Positions 1 through 8,585 of a stretch of DNA of 64,000 nucleotides are shown one piece after another. Under the pieces are notes generated by a model that saw nothing but the letters and a program-made list of their open reading frames with translations, made no database searches and was not told where the DNA came from. Numbering within the stretch: the first letter of the stretch is position 1; every line of letters starts with the position of its first letter. The DNA lies in NCBI RefSeq assembly GCF_000319305.2, contig NZ_AMWJ02000001.1, forward strand, positions 2,209,001 to 2,273,000, read 5' to 3'. Made by a program: the position numbers and the translations under genes. This DNA is from Pseudomonas bharatica CSV86 (GTDB lineage: Bacteria > Pseudomonadota > Gammaproteobacteria > Pseudomonadales > Pseudomonadaceae).

Positions 1-951
1 ATCCTGCACCGCATAGCTGACTTCATTGATTGCCGTGGCTACCTGTTCCATCTGCTGCGATTGCTGTTCGCTGCACTGGCGGGTCTGCTCGGCGGTACTG
101 CCGACGGCACCGGCGGAGCCGTCCAGTTCATGGGCGGCCTCGCGCAGGCGGCTGACCACCTGCTGCAGTTGCCCGGTAAAGGCGTTGAAATGCTGGCCGA
201 GGCGGGTGATTTCGTCGTTGCCGTGGGTGTCGAGCCGGCGGGTCAGGTCGGCTTCGCCACTGGCGATGGTGGCCATGGCGTCCTCGGCTTCGCGCAGGGG
301 CCGGACAATGCTGCGGGCAATCATGATCACCAGCAGGGCGAGGATCACTGCAATGCCGATTCCGACCAGCGAGGCGTCGCGTAGTTGGCGGTAGAACTCG
401 GCCTGCATGTCGTCGATATAGATGCCCGAGCCGATGACCCAGCCCCAGGGCTGGAACAGCTGGATATAGGAGGTTTTTTCCACCGGCTCGCTGGCGCCGG
501 GCTTGGGCCAGCGGTAATCGATGCTGCCGGCGCCCTTGGCCTTGGCCAGCGCTACCATCTCGTTGAACAGGGCGAAGCCGTCCGGATCGCGAATCGCCGA
601 CAGGTCCTGGCCCTCGAGCTTCGGATTGGTCGGGTGCATGATCATCCTGGGGCCCAGGTCATTGATCCAGAAGTAGTCGTTCTGGTCGTAGCGCAACCCG
701 CGCACGGCATTCATGGCCTGTTGCTGGGCAGCTTCGCGGCTGAGGGTACCGGCGCTTTCCAGGCCTTGGTAATAGGCCAGGATACCGGCGGCAGTTTCCA
801 CCACATGGCGGGTTTTCTCGGCCTTGGCCTTGTACAGGTCGGTGTGGATCTGGTTGAGCATGAGCAAGCCGAGGGTCACCAGCATCGCTACGGCCAGCAC
901 CAGGATGAGCCACAGGCGCCGGCTGATCGACATACCGCGTAAAGTCTTCAT
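1..951 (-). CDS. Methyl-accepting chemotaxis protein, 3' part outside window
   Basis: Inner-membrane chemoreceptor that senses a periplasmic ligand and signals to CheA/CheW. The first 317 codons are present and the frame is open to the window edge. Residues about 10-35 form a membrane segment. A single Cache-type sensor follows, with YDQNDYFWIND near residue 95 and the usual HPTNPKLEGQDL stretch. A second membrane segment lies near residue 190, then a HAMP region (IVRPLREAEDAMATIASGE) and the start of the cytoplasmic coiled coil. The conserved signalling hairpin is off the edge. Ligand unknown. Confidence 0.9.
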   Translation of the reverse strand, partial: MKTLRGMSISRRLWLILVLAVAMLVTLGLLMLNQIHTDLYKAKAEKTRHVVETAAGILAYYQGLESAGTLSREAAQQQAMNAVRGLRYDQNDYFWINDLGPRMIMHPTNPKLEGQDLSAIRDPDGFALFNEMVALAKAKGAGSIDYRWPKPGASEPVEKTSYIQLFQPWGWVIGSGIYIDDMQAEFYRQLRDASLVGIGIAVILALLVIMIARSIVRPLREAEDAMATIASGEADLTRRLDTHGNDEITRLGQHFNAFTGQLQQVVSRLREAAHELDGSAGAVGSTAEQTRQCSEQQSQQMEQVATAINEVSYAVQD

Positions 952-1227
952 AAAAGTGGCCTCGAGTTCTTGTTATTGTCACGAGCATCCAAGCACGCTT
1001 TGCCGCTTCTACCTACTCGACCAATGGATAAGTCGTTGATTCGGCAGGCTCCGTTGCGTACGACCGGGCAGCGTTTGTCCGACGGGTCTGATAGGATCTC
1101 GGCCTTTGCGGGCCAAAACTGAAGGGTACGCCGGCTTTTTTCTGCGGCGCTCAGCGAGTCTGGGTCTCTAAACCAAGCAACGAATACTACAAAGGGGCAT
1201 GCCGCGAGCATCGCCTCACGGGGAATG

Positions 1228-1290
1228 ATGGATTTTTGGACCGCCATGCAGGCAGTGATTCTCGGCATCGTCGAGGGACTTACAGAGTTT
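1228..1290 (+). pseudogene. uppP: uppP 5' fragment (interrupted by IS)
   Basis: These 21 codons encode the N-terminus of undecaprenyl-diphosphatase (BacA), which recycles the C55 lipid carrier for peptidoglycan and O-antigen. The segment ends in EGLTEF, so it holds both glutamates of the (E/Q)xxxE active-site motif. The reading continues exactly in frame at 4284 (LPISSTGH) once the insertion and one copy of its 8-bp duplication are removed. The restored protein would be about 276 aa, normal for the family. The start ATG at 1228 directly follows another in-frame ATG at 1225. Confidence 0.9.
1283..1290. repeat. Target-site duplication, left copy (CAGAGTTT)
   Basis: CAGAGTTT is repeated exactly at 4276-4283 on the other side of the element. 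Eight bases is the duplication length usual for the ISL3 family. Confidence 0.9.
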
Positions 1291-1466
1291 GGGTATCCGG
1301 AATTTCTGGTTGATAAAATGCCAAAGATGTAAAGAAGAAAATCTTTCTCAGCGGATTATCTGATTGATCCTCTTCAGCCTACTCTACTGCCAATTTTCTG
1401 TTTCCACCTTCGCCTGAGTCTTCATAGCGATGCTGACTAGGGAGGACAGCGAGAGCTGGGCAAGCG

Positions 1467-1781
1467 TCAAAGCGGTTCTGGTTCATGCGCAATCCGGACA
1501 CCTGCACAACATTCCTCTTGTAAGAAACCGATCAAATTCTCTAGGTGCCCATACTCGGGTATACAGACAATCGTGCGGCTATGTTTCTCCTGCCGGATCA
1601 GCCCTACCTTGGCCATGCGCGCAAGGTGATGTGATAGCGTCGAAGCAGGAATACCCAGCCCCTTCTGGATATCTCCGACCGAAGCCCCATCATGGCCAGC
1701 TTTGACCAGAAAGCGGAACACGGACAGTCGGTGACTATTCCCTAGCTCAGCTAAGCTGGCTGCAACCTTTTCGTGATCCAT
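1467..1781 (-). CDS. ArsR-family transcriptional regulator (IS passenger)
   Basis: A 104-residue winged-helix regulator of the ArsR/SmtB type. The recognition helix is IPASTLSHHLARMAKVGLI. A vicinal cysteine pair near the C-terminus (EECCAG) could bind soft metal or metalloid ions. The ATG at 1781 is preferred over an upstream TTG at 1793 because GGGGCG lies at Shine-Dalgarno distance. It is divergent from the permease gene, with about 110 bp between them, so it probably represses both. The inducer (arsenical, copper or zinc) is not evident from the sequence. Confidence 0.85.
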   Translation of the reverse strand: MDHEKVAASLAELGNSHRLSVFRFLVKAGHDGASVGDIQKGLGIPASTLSHHLARMAKVGLIRQEKHSRTIVCIPEYGHLENLIGFLQEECCAGVRIAHEPEPL

Positions 1782-1806
1782 AGCACGCCCCAATAATTCG
1801 ATGTTT

Positions 1807-1880
1807 CTAGAATTATAGTTGACAGGTCGGATAAACGCAAGTAGGCTGCGTACATCATTTCGACAATACTAGAAATATAG
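1807..1880. promoter_or_regulatory. Candidate ArsR operators in divergent promoter
   Basis: Two copies of a near-palindromic 12-mer lie between the divergent genes: CTAGAATTATAG (1807-1818) and CTAGAAATATAG (1869-1880). TTGACA follows the first at 1819-1824 and could be the -35 of the permease promoter. Spacing and symmetry suit an ArsR dimer at each site. Inferred, not shown. Confidence 0.5.
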
Positions 1881-1892
1881 GAGTAATATTGA

Positions 1893-2927
1893 ATGTCATC
1901 TCAACTCCAAGACGCTCTAGGCATGTTCGCCTTTCTCGCTATCGAGCTATCGGTTTTATTCATTGGCATTAGCTTGCTGGTCGGAGTTCTTCAACGTCAC
2001 ATCCCACCATCCAAGGTGGAAGCGTTACTGACTTCCAGTGGGAAGCGAGGCTATTTTCTTGCTGCTGGTTTAGGAGCTATAACGCCCTTCTGTAGTTGCT
2101 CGACTATCCCCATGTTGAAAGGGTTGATTCGGGCACGGGCCGGTTTTGGGCCGATGATGGTGTTTCTTTTCTCATCTCCGTTGCTGAATCCTATCGTCGT
2201 CGGCCTGCTGGTTGCCACGTTTGGATGGACACTTACTGCTATCTATGTGCTCGCCGCTTTGGTGGTCGCGGTAGGTGCCGGATGGCTGCTTCACACGCTT
2301 GGCTTCGAGCGTTATGTGCGCCGGACGGCGACACAAGAGAGCAGTGGATGTAGTTCATCAGCAAGCCCGTGCAGTGCTACATCGACCGCATCGAGTTGCG
2401 GCACCAACAGCTGCGACACCACTCCGAAGACGGCTTCTTGCGGGGCTGATAGGAAGACAACAGTCTCTACGTCTAGCGAATGCTGTGACAGTCAACCCAC
2501 TGTCACGGTTAAGAAAGAAGGGAAGTACAGTGGTGTGTGGCGGGAAGCTTGGTCGGACTTTATCGATGTGTTGCCTTACCTGCTCATCGGTATTGCGATT
2601 GGCAGCGTGATCTATGGTTTCATGCCCACTGACTTATTGGAGCAGTATGCAGGCCCAGATAATCCCTTTGCCATTCCAGTTGCCGCTGTCATCGGCGTGC
2701 CGTTGTATATTCGCGCTGAAGCCGTCATACCTCTGGCAGCGGCTCTGATGGCCAAAGGCGTGGGTGCCGGGACGGTGCTAGCGTTGATCATCGGCAGTGC
2801 CGGAGCCAGCCTGACTGAGCTCATTCTGTTGCGCTCTTTGTTCACGCTGAAGCTTTTAGCGGCGTTTTTAGCAGTCATTTTTGCTATGGCGATGATTGCC
2901 GGTTACGCCACCTACCTGTTTTTCTGA
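1893..2927 (+). CDS. ArsP/DUF318-family permease with cysteine-rich loop (IS passenger)
   Basis: Inner-membrane permease of 344 residues of the PF03773 (ArsP_1) type, probably an efflux protein for a metalloid or metal. The first half has four or five membrane segments and the motif PFCSCSTIP near residues 66-74, with cysteines typical of the family. Residues about 150-205 form a hydrophilic loop with about ten cysteines (SSGCSSSASPCS, GTNSCDTT, ECCDSQ). The second half repeats the membrane bundle. It lies 12 bp upstream of the transposase and is probably co-transcribed with it. Substrate unproven. Confidence 0.8.
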   Translation: MSSQLQDALGMFAFLAIELSVLFIGISLLVGVLQRHIPPSKVEALLTSSGKRGYFLAAGLGAITPFCSCSTIPMLKGLIRARAGFGPMMVFLFSSPLLNPIVVGLLVATFGWTLTAIYVLAALVVAVGAGWLLHTLGFERYVRRTATQESSGCSSSASPCSATSTASSCGTNSCDTTPKTASCGADRKTTVSTSSECCDSQPTVTVKKEGKYSGVWREAWSDFIDVLPYLLIGIAIGSVIYGFMPTDLLEQYAGPDNPFAIPVAAVIGVPLYIRAEAVIPLAAALMAKGVGAGTVLALIIGSAGASLTELILLRSLFTLKLLAAFLAVIFAMAMIAGYATYLFF

Positions 2928-2939
2928 TCAAGGCGGGAG

Positions 2940-4217
2940 ATGATTAATTCGTTAAGCCTTCCTGGGTACCAGTTGGTGGATTCTGATGAGCAGAATGAAG
3001 ACATACATTTTCGGCTTGAAGCACCTACACCAGTAGCCTGCGAGGGGTGCGGCGTGCAGGGTGAGTTCGTGCGGTTCGGCAAGCGTGACGTTCCCTATCG
3101 TGATCTGCCCATCCACGGCAAGCGGGTCACTCTCTGGGTGGTCCGCCGCCGATACACCTGCCGGGCCTGCAAGACAACATTCAGGCCCCAGCTACCGGAG
3201 ATGGTGGACGGATTCCGTATGACACTGCGGCTGCATGAGTACGTGGAGAAGGAATCCTTCAACCACCCCTACACCTTTGTGGCGGCACAGACCGGCCTGG
3301 ACGAGAAGACGGTGCGCGACATCTTCAACGCCCGCGCCGAGTTCCTGGGGCGCTGGCACCGCTTCGAGACGCCCCGCATCCTGGGCATTGACGAGCTATA
3401 CCTGAACAAGCGCTACCGCTGCATTCTGACCAACATTGAGGAGCGAACCCTGCTCGACCTGCTGGCCACCCGCCGCCAGGACGTGGTGACCAACTACCTG
3501 ATGAAGCTGAAAGACCGGCAGAAGGTCGAGATCGTCAGCATGGACATGTGGAACCCCTACCGGGCAGCGGTCAAGGCTGTGCTGCCCCAGGCCCGTATCG
3601 TGGTCGATAAGTTCCATGTGGTGCGCATGGCCAACGATGCCCTAGAGAGAGTGCGCAAGGGCCTCAGAAAGGAGCTGAAACCGTCCCAGAGCCGGACTCT
3701 CAAGGGAGACCGGAAAATCCTGCTGAAACGCGCTCACGAAGTCTCAGACCGGGAGCGCCTCATCATGGAGACCTGGACAGGCGCGTTCCCGCAACTGCTG
3801 GCCGCCTACGAGCACAAGGAGCGCTTCTACGGCATCTGGGACGCCACCACACGGCTCCAGGCAGAAGCCGCCCTGGACGAGTGGATAGCCACCATCCCGA
3901 AGGGCCAAAAGGAAGTCTGGAGCGATCTGGTCAGGGCAGTGGGAAACTGGCGCGAAGAGACCATGACCTACTTCGAGACGGACATGCCCGTCACCAACGC
4001 TTACACGGAGTCCATCAACCGACTGGCCAAGGACAAGAACCGTGAAGGGCGCGGTTACTCCTTCGAGGTGATGCGGGCACGAATGCTCTACACCACGAAG
4101 CACAAGAAGAAGGCACCGACTGCGAAGGTCTCTCCTTTCTACAAGAAAACCATCGGTTACGGACTGCCGGACTTCGCAGAGGAACTCAACTACGGAGTCG
4201 ATCTATCAACCATCTGA
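2940..4217 (+). CDS. tnpA: ISL3-family transposase
   Basis: A 425-residue DDE transposase. An N-terminal zinc ribbon is formed by CEGCG (residues about 35-39) and CRAC (about 77-80). The catalytic region has GIDELYLNKRY (first Asp), IVSMDMWNPYRAAV (second Asp) with VVDKFHVVRMAN after it, and NAYTESINRLAKDKNR with the Glu. The length is normal and the gene looks intact. The start ATG follows AGGCGGGAG. It catalyses movement of the 1291-4275 element. Confidence 0.95.
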   Translation: MINSLSLPGYQLVDSDEQNEDIHFRLEAPTPVACEGCGVQGEFVRFGKRDVPYRDLPIHGKRVTLWVVRRRYTCRACKTTFRPQLPEMVDGFRMTLRLHEYVEKESFNHPYTFVAAQTGLDEKTVRDIFNARAEFLGRWHRFETPRILGIDELYLNKRYRCILTNIEERTLLDLLATRRQDVVTNYLMKLKDRQKVEIVSMDMWNPYRAAVKAVLPQARIVVDKFHVVRMANDALERVRKGLRKELKPSQSRTLKGDRKILLKRAHEVSDRERLIMETWTGAFPQLLAAYEHKERFYGIWDATTRLQAEAALDEWIATIPKGQKEVWSDLVRAVGNWREETMTYFETDMPVTNAYTESINRLAKDKNREGRGYSFEVMRARMLYTTKHKKKAPTAKVSPFYKKTIGYGLPDFAEELNYGVDLSTI

Positions 4218-4275
4218 TAATGGTATCAGGTTGGTGGGGTAAAGGTGCCCCATCAACCATTAAATCCGTATACCC

Positions 4276-4283
4276 CAGAGTTT
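4276..4283. repeat. Target-site duplication, right copy (CAGAGTTT)
   Basis: Matches 1283-1290 exactly and marks the right junction of the ISL3 element inside uppP. Confidence 0.9.
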
Positions 4284-5051
4284 TTGCCGATCTCCAGCAC
4301 CGGCCACCAGATCGTCGTGGCCGACCTGATCGACTTCGGTGGTGAACGGGCGATGGCCTTCAACATCATCATCCAGCTCGGGGCGATCCTGGCAGTGGTA
4401 TGGGAATTCCGGCGCAAGATACTCGACGTGGTGGTTGGCTTGCCGAGGCAGCGCCAGGCCCAGCGCTTTACCGCCAACCTGCTGATCGCCTTCTTCCCGG
4501 CGGTGATCCTCGGCGTCGCCTTTGCCGATTTGATCCACCATTACCTGTTCAACCCGATCACCGTGGCCGTGGCACTGGTGGTGGGCGGGGTAATCATGCT
4601 CTGGGCCGAGCGCCGCGAGCATGTGATCCGCGTCCAGGAAGTCGACGACATGCGCTGGACCGACGCCCTGAAGATCGGCTGCGCTCAGTGCCTGGCGATG
4701 ATTCCGGGAACCTCCCGTTCCGGCTCGACCATCATCGGCGGCCTGCTGTTCGGCTTGTCGCGCAAGGCCGCCACCGAGTTCTCGTTCTTCCTGGCCATGC
4801 CAACCATGGTCGGCGCCGCAGTGTATTCGGGCTACAAATACCGGCACCTGTTCCAGCCGGATGATTTCATGGTCTTCGCCATCGGTTTCGTGGTCTCGTT
4901 CATCTTCGCCATGATCGCCGTGCGCGGCCTGCTCAAATTCATCGCCAGCCACAGTTACGCGGCGTTCGCCTGGTATCGCATCGGCTTTGGCCTGCTGATC
5001 CTGGCGACCTGGGTATTCGGCTGGGTCGATTGGTCGGTGGCCCAGGGGTGA
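4284..5051 (+). pseudogene. uppP: uppP 3' fragment (undecaprenyl-diphosphatase, disrupted)
   Basis: Encodes residues 22 to the end of Upp[10 protein letters not shown] with the active-site His, the second motif PGTSRSGST, and all membrane helices after the first. The frame is open back to a GTG at 4245 inside the IS right end, with GGGGT before it. A hybrid of 268 aa beginning [13 protein letters not shown] could therefore be made. It would keep the second motif glutamate (TPEF) but lose the first and the first membrane helix, so activity is doubtful. The stop overlaps the next start (TGATG). Confidence 0.85.
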
Positions 5052-5425
5052 TGCGCTACCCGCGCCTGAAACTGGTCGCCTTCGTGATGCTCTGCCTGCT
5101 ACCCGTGGGCGGAGCACTCAAGGTTGGGCTGGCCGGGCAGTTCTGGCTGCCGGCGCTGGTCTACCTGCTGGCGAGCCTGGTGTGTGCTGGGCTCTATTGG
5201 CACGACAAGCGCCAGGCACTGGCGCAGGGGCAGCGGATTCCGGAGAAGGTGCTGCATCTGCTTGAGTTTCTCGGCGGATGGCCAGGGGCGCTGGTCGGGC
5301 AGCAGGCCTGGCGGCACAAGACGCGCAAGCTTTCCTACCAGTTGGTGTTCTGGATGATTGTGCTGATCCACCAGGCCATTTGGGTGGACTGGCTGTTTCT
5401 CGGGCAGTGGAAGCACATTTTCTGA
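5051..5425 (+). CDS. DUF1294 membrane protein
   Basis: A small inner-membrane protein of 124 residues with three to four hydrophobic segments. It has the DUF1294 core, H-D-K-R near residue 50 and the GGWPGALVGQQAWRHKT stretch. The start ATG overlaps the uppP stop by one base, so the two were translationally coupled before the IS insertion; transcription here may now depend on the IS. Function unknown; no cold-shock domain is present, unlike some relatives. Confidence 0.85.
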   Translation: MRYPRLKLVAFVMLCLLPVGGALKVGLAGQFWLPALVYLLASLVCAGLYWHDKRQALAQGQRIPEKVLHLLEFLGGWPGALVGQQAWRHKTRKLSYQLVFWMIVLIHQAIWVDWLFLGQWKHIF

Positions 5426-5427
5426 GC

Positions 5428-5457
5428 CGGGGCGACGCAAGCCACGCTCCTACAGGT
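5428..5457. repeat. Degenerate REP-like fragment
   Basis: The minus strand reads CCTGTAGGAGCGTGGCTTGC, which resembles the head of the common Pseudomonas REP sequence (TGTAGGAGCGGGCTTG). It sits between two convergent genes, the usual place for such repeats. Only one arm is recognisable. Confidence 0.4.
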
Positions 5458-5815
5458 CCCGGGTAAGCCCTGCCCGCAGCGCCTTCGGCAGTTTGCTCAC
5501 TACCAACTGGTGCGAGCGAGTCAACAGATCCTCCAGTGCTTCCCTTCCCAAGGCATAAGGCCAGGCCACACTGATCCAGTGCGCCCGCGCCAGATACGGC
5601 GCCGGCCTGACCCCAGGCATGTCCACGTAACCCACGAACAGGTCCTTGTCGACCTTGAAGGACAATCCCGCTCCCGCCAGGTCCATCACCGCGAACATCT
5701 TGTTGCCGGCGACGGAGAACACCCGTACACCGCCCCATTTGTAGTCTTCCCGGGCACCTGGCAAGCCCAGGCAGAAGGCTGCTACCTGTTCTTCGTTCAA
5801 TAGCCGCTCAGACAT
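5450..5815 (-). CDS. MmcQ/YjbR family protein
   Basis: A 121-residue cytoplasmic protein with the MmcQ/YjbR fold. N-terminal LCLGLPGAREDYKWG, then VFSVAGNKMFAVMD, then a core with DMPGVRPAPYLARAHWISV. The family is DNA-binding-like but its role is not settled. The start lies inside the last codons of the upstream LysR gene (8-base overlap), so the two are probably one transcript. Confidence 0.85.
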   Translation of the reverse strand: MSERLLNEEQVAAFCLGLPGAREDYKWGGVRVFSVAGNKMFAVMDLAGAGLSFKVDKDLFVGYVDMPGVRPAPYLARAHWISVAWPYALGREALEDLLTRSHQLVVSKLPKALRAGLTRDL

Positions 5816-6716
5816 ACCGCTCTCCACATTCCTCGAAGGACGCCACCAGATGGTCGATCCAGGCTCGCACCGCTGGCAGCACACCGCGTCGATGAGGGTA
5901 GACCGCCTGCAGGAACCCGCTGGGCATCGACCAGTCCGGCAGCAGATTGACCAGTTCGCCCCGGGCCAGCTCTTGTTCGCAGTGCAACAGGGGCAGGGCG
6001 GTGAAACCAAGGCCGGCCAGGGCGGCGGCCTTGCGTACGACGAAATCGTCGATGGCCAGGCGCGCTTCCAGGGCCAGTTCTTCGCGCTTGCCGTTACCGT
6101 CGAGCAGGCGCAGGTGCACCAGGCGATCGGCCTCCACTGCCCCCAGGACTGGAAGCCCGGCCAACTCGGACGGGTGCCCGAGCGGGTGCGCGCGGGCGAA
6201 ATCCGGCGACGCCACCAGTTGCATCTGTGCCCGGTTGAGGCGGCGGGTGACCAGGGCGGGGTCTTCATCCCCGACATCACGCACGCGCAGCGCAACGTCG
6301 ATGCCCTCGTTGATCAGGTCGACACGACGATTGACCAGGACCATCTCCAGTTGCACCTGCGGATACAAGGCCAGAAAGCGCGTGATGACTTCCGGCAGGA
6401 AGGCATGGGCCAGGCCGACCGGGCTCGATACCCGCAAGCGTCCACGAGGTTCGCTGGTCATGCTGGCCACCGCCTCGTCGGCCATTTCGGCCTCAAGCAG
6501 CATGGCCTGGCAGTGCCGCAGGTAGCGCTCGCCCACGGCAGTCAGCTTGAGCTGGCGGGTGGTGCGTTGCAGTAGTCGGGTGCCGAGGCGCTCTTCCAGC
6601 TCGGCGATGCGCCGCGACAGGCGCGACTTGGGAATGCCCAACTGGCGTCCGGCGGCGGCGAAGCCACCGGCTTCGACAACGCGGGCGAAGTAGAACAGGT
6701 CATTGAGGTCTTGCAT
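5808..6716 (-). CDS. LysR-family transcriptional regulator
   Basis: A 302-residue LysR regulator. Residues 1-60 are the winged helix-turn-helix ([27 protein letters not shown]). The rest is the substrate-binding domain with [17 protein letters not shown]. It is divergent from azoR, about 120 bp away, so azoR is the likely target. The coinducer cannot be read from the sequence. Confidence 0.9.
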   Translation of the reverse strand: MQDLNDLFYFARVVEAGGFAAAGRQLGIPKSRLSRRIAELEERLGTRLLQRTTRQLKLTAVGERYLRHCQAMLLEAEMADEAVASMTSEPRGRLRVSSPVGLAHAFLPEVITRFLALYPQVQLEMVLVNRRVDLINEGIDVALRVRDVGDEDPALVTRRLNRAQMQLVASPDFARAHPLGHPSELAGLPVLGAVEADRLVHLRLLDGNGKREELALEARLAIDDFVVRKAAALAGLGFTALPLLHCEQELARGELVNLLPDWSMPSGFLQAVYPHRRGVLPAVRAWIDHLVASFEECGERYV

Positions 6717-6837
6717 GATTGTTCCATTGGTGGGACGAACTGGCGCGAATTCGCCATCTTATCACTCATTGATCATGCCGGTAGGATTCACTCCATCGTC
6801 ACCGCTGACCCGCGGTCCTCACATCAGGGAGAATCCC

Positions 6838-7449
6838 ATGAAGCTCTTGCATATCGATTCCAGCATCCTCGGCGACAACTCGGCTTCGCGCCAGCTGAGC
6901 CAGCAAGTGATCCAGGCCTGGCAGGCCGCCGAGCCGGGTGTCGAGGTGATCTACCGCGACCTCGCTGCCGACGCCATCAGCCACTTCTCTTCGGCAACCC
7001 TGCTGGCCGCCGGTACCCCGGAAGAAGCCCGTGACGCCGCCCTGGCCCATGAAGCCAAGCTGAGCGCCGATACCCTGCAGGAGTTCCTGGATGCCGACGC
7101 CGTGGTGATCGGTGCGCCGATGTACAACTTCAGCATCCCCAGCCAGCTGAAAGCCTGGATCGACCGCATCGCCGTCGCCGGCAAGACCTTCCGCTATACC
7201 GAAGCCGGCCCTGAAGGCCTGTGCGGTAACAAAAAGGTGATCGTGGTGTCCACTGCCGGTGGCCTGCATGTTGGCCAGCCTACCGGTGTCGGCCATGAAG
7301 AATTCCTCAAGGTGCTCCTCGGCTTCATCGGCATCACCGATGTCGAGTTCGTCCGCGCCCACGGCCTGGCCTATGGCGAGGAGCCGCGCAACAGCGCAAT
7401 CCAGGCGGCCCAGGCACAGATTGCCAACGAGCTGTTCGCTGCCGCCTGA
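6838..7449 (+). CDS. azoR: FMN-dependent NADH-azoreductase
   Basis: A 203-residue flavodoxin-like enzyme that reduces azo compounds and quinones with NAD(P)H. It begins [21 protein letters not shown], the FMN phosphate-binding segment. [18 protein letters not shown] near residue 95 and the STAGG loop near residue 140 are typical. AGGGAGA precedes the chosen ATG; the frame runs further upstream only without family similarity. The divergent LysR gene probably controls it. Confidence 0.93.
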   Translation: MKLLHIDSSILGDNSASRQLSQQVIQAWQAAEPGVEVIYRDLAADAISHFSSATLLAAGTPEEARDAALAHEAKLSADTLQEFLDADAVVIGAPMYNFSIPSQLKAWIDRIAVAGKTFRYTEAGPEGLCGNKKVIVVSTAGGLHVGQPTGVGHEEFLKVLLGFIGITDVEFVRAHGLAYGEEPRNSAIQAAQAQIANELFAAA

Positions 7450-7553
7450 TCCTGCTGTCAGGAGTTTCATCCAGCTTTCATACGCTGCGTTTTGGCCCGC
7501 TCTATGCTTGGCATGGAGCGGGCCATCGCCGTTTGGGTCAAGGTGAAACGAAA

Positions 7554-8585
7554 ATGCAGGTTCTGCGGACGTTGCTGGTGCTTTCGCTGCTTGGGTGCAG
7601 CCTGCTGGTGCAGGCCGAACCGGCGCAGCACTGGAGCGTCGGCCTGCATCGCATGACGGTGCCCGACCCACTGGACGGCCAGCCGATGCAGGTGCTGGCG
7701 TTCTATCCCTCCAGCGGCCAGCCCCATGTACGGCGTATCGATGGCTATCGGCTCAACGTAGCGGCCGAGGGGCCGGTGGTGATGGGGCGCTTCCCGCTGC
7801 TGGCGCTGTCCCATGGCAATACCGGCACGCCCATGGCCCTGCACGACCTGGCCAGTGCCCTGGCGCGGCGCGGCTTCGTGGTGGTCGCTGCCGTGCATCC
7901 CGGCGATAACAACAAGGACCACAGCCGTCTCGGCACCTTGAGCAATCTCTATGGCCGTCCTTTGCAGATCAGCGCGGCGATCACTGCCGCCCTCGACGAT
8001 CCACTGCTGGCTTCCGAGGTCAGCCCCGACCAGGTGGGCATGATCGGCTATTCGGCCGGCGCCGAGACCGCCTTGATCCTTTCCGGAGCACGCCCCGACC
8101 TGCAGCGGCTGCGGCGGTACTGCCAGGAGCGTCCGCAGGATGCCGACGCCTGCACCCGGCAGGGTGAGCTGATCGCCGATCGCGACGACCTGCTCCCCGA
8201 AGCCGACCCGCGGATTCGCGCATTGCTGTTGATGGCCCCGCTGAGCCTGAGCTTCGGGCGCCAGGCGCTGGCGGACGTCAAGGTGCCTTCGCTGATCTAC
8301 AGTGGCGATCATGACCAGTTGCTGGCGGTGGACAAGAACGCCGAGGCCCTGGCGCGCAAGCTGCCGGTGACGCCCAACTACCGCCGCCTGGAAGGCGCCG
8401 GGCATTTCGTCTTCATGTCACCTTGCGATGAGGTGCAGCGGGCGCGGATGCCCGCCCTTTGCACCGATGCCGAAGGTGTCGATCGCCTTGGCATCCATCT
8501 GTCGCTGCAGTCGGAGGCCTCGCACTTCTTCAACAAGGCCTTGGGCGTTTCCGCTCGCGCCGGCCTACATACCGCCGGTAACTGA
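7554..8585 (+). CDS. Secreted alpha/beta hydrolase
   Basis: A 343-residue protein with a signal peptide (MQVLRTLLVLSLLGCSLLVQA), so periplasmic or exported. It has an alpha/beta hydrolase fold of the dienelactone-hydrolase/lipase-like type: the oxyanion region LSHGNTG, nucleophile elbow GYSAGAE near residue 170, acid in YSGDHD, and His in GAGHFVF. AAGGTGA precedes the ATG at 7554. Substrate unknown. Confidence 0.85.
   Translation: MQVLRTLLVLSLLGCSLLVQAEPAQHWSVGLHRMTVPDPLDGQPMQVLAFYPSSGQPHVRRIDGYRLNVAAEGPVVMGRFPLLALSHGNTGTPMALHDLASALARRGFVVVAAVHPGDNNKDHSRLGTLSNLYGRPLQISAAITAALDDPLLASEVSPDQVGMIGYSAGAETALILSGARPDLQRLRRYCQERPQDADACTRQGELIADRDDLLPEADPRIRALLLMAPLSLSFGRQALADVKVPSLIYSGDHDQLLAVDKNAEALARKLPVTPNYRRLEGAGHFVFMSPCDEVQRARMPALCTDAEGVDRLGIHLSLQSEASHFFNKALGVSARAGLHTAGN

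Larger units (their letters stand above)
1291..4275 (+). mobile_element. ISL3-family insertion sequence with passenger genes
   Basis: A 2985-bp element. Its ends are related inverted repeats of about 24 bp. The left end starts GGGTATCCGGAATTTCTGG and the right end, read inward, starts GGGTATACGGATTTAATGG; both continue TTGAT. It is flanked by an 8-bp duplication and sits inside uppP. It carries an ArsR-like regulator (minus strand), an ArsP-like permease and an ISL3 transposase (plus strand). This transposase-plus-metal-gene layout resembles the ISPpu12-type group of Pseudomonas ISL3 elements. The left 170 bp, before the regulator's stop, hold no gene. Confidence 0.92.

Noticed and set aside
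948..1268. Minus-strand ORF of 106 codons between the chemoreceptor and uppP
   Set aside because: Overlaps the real uppP start, has no ribosome-binding site or family resemblance.
4260..5117. Minus-strand ORF of 285 codons opposite uppP
   Set aside because: Antisense shadow of the uppP remainder.
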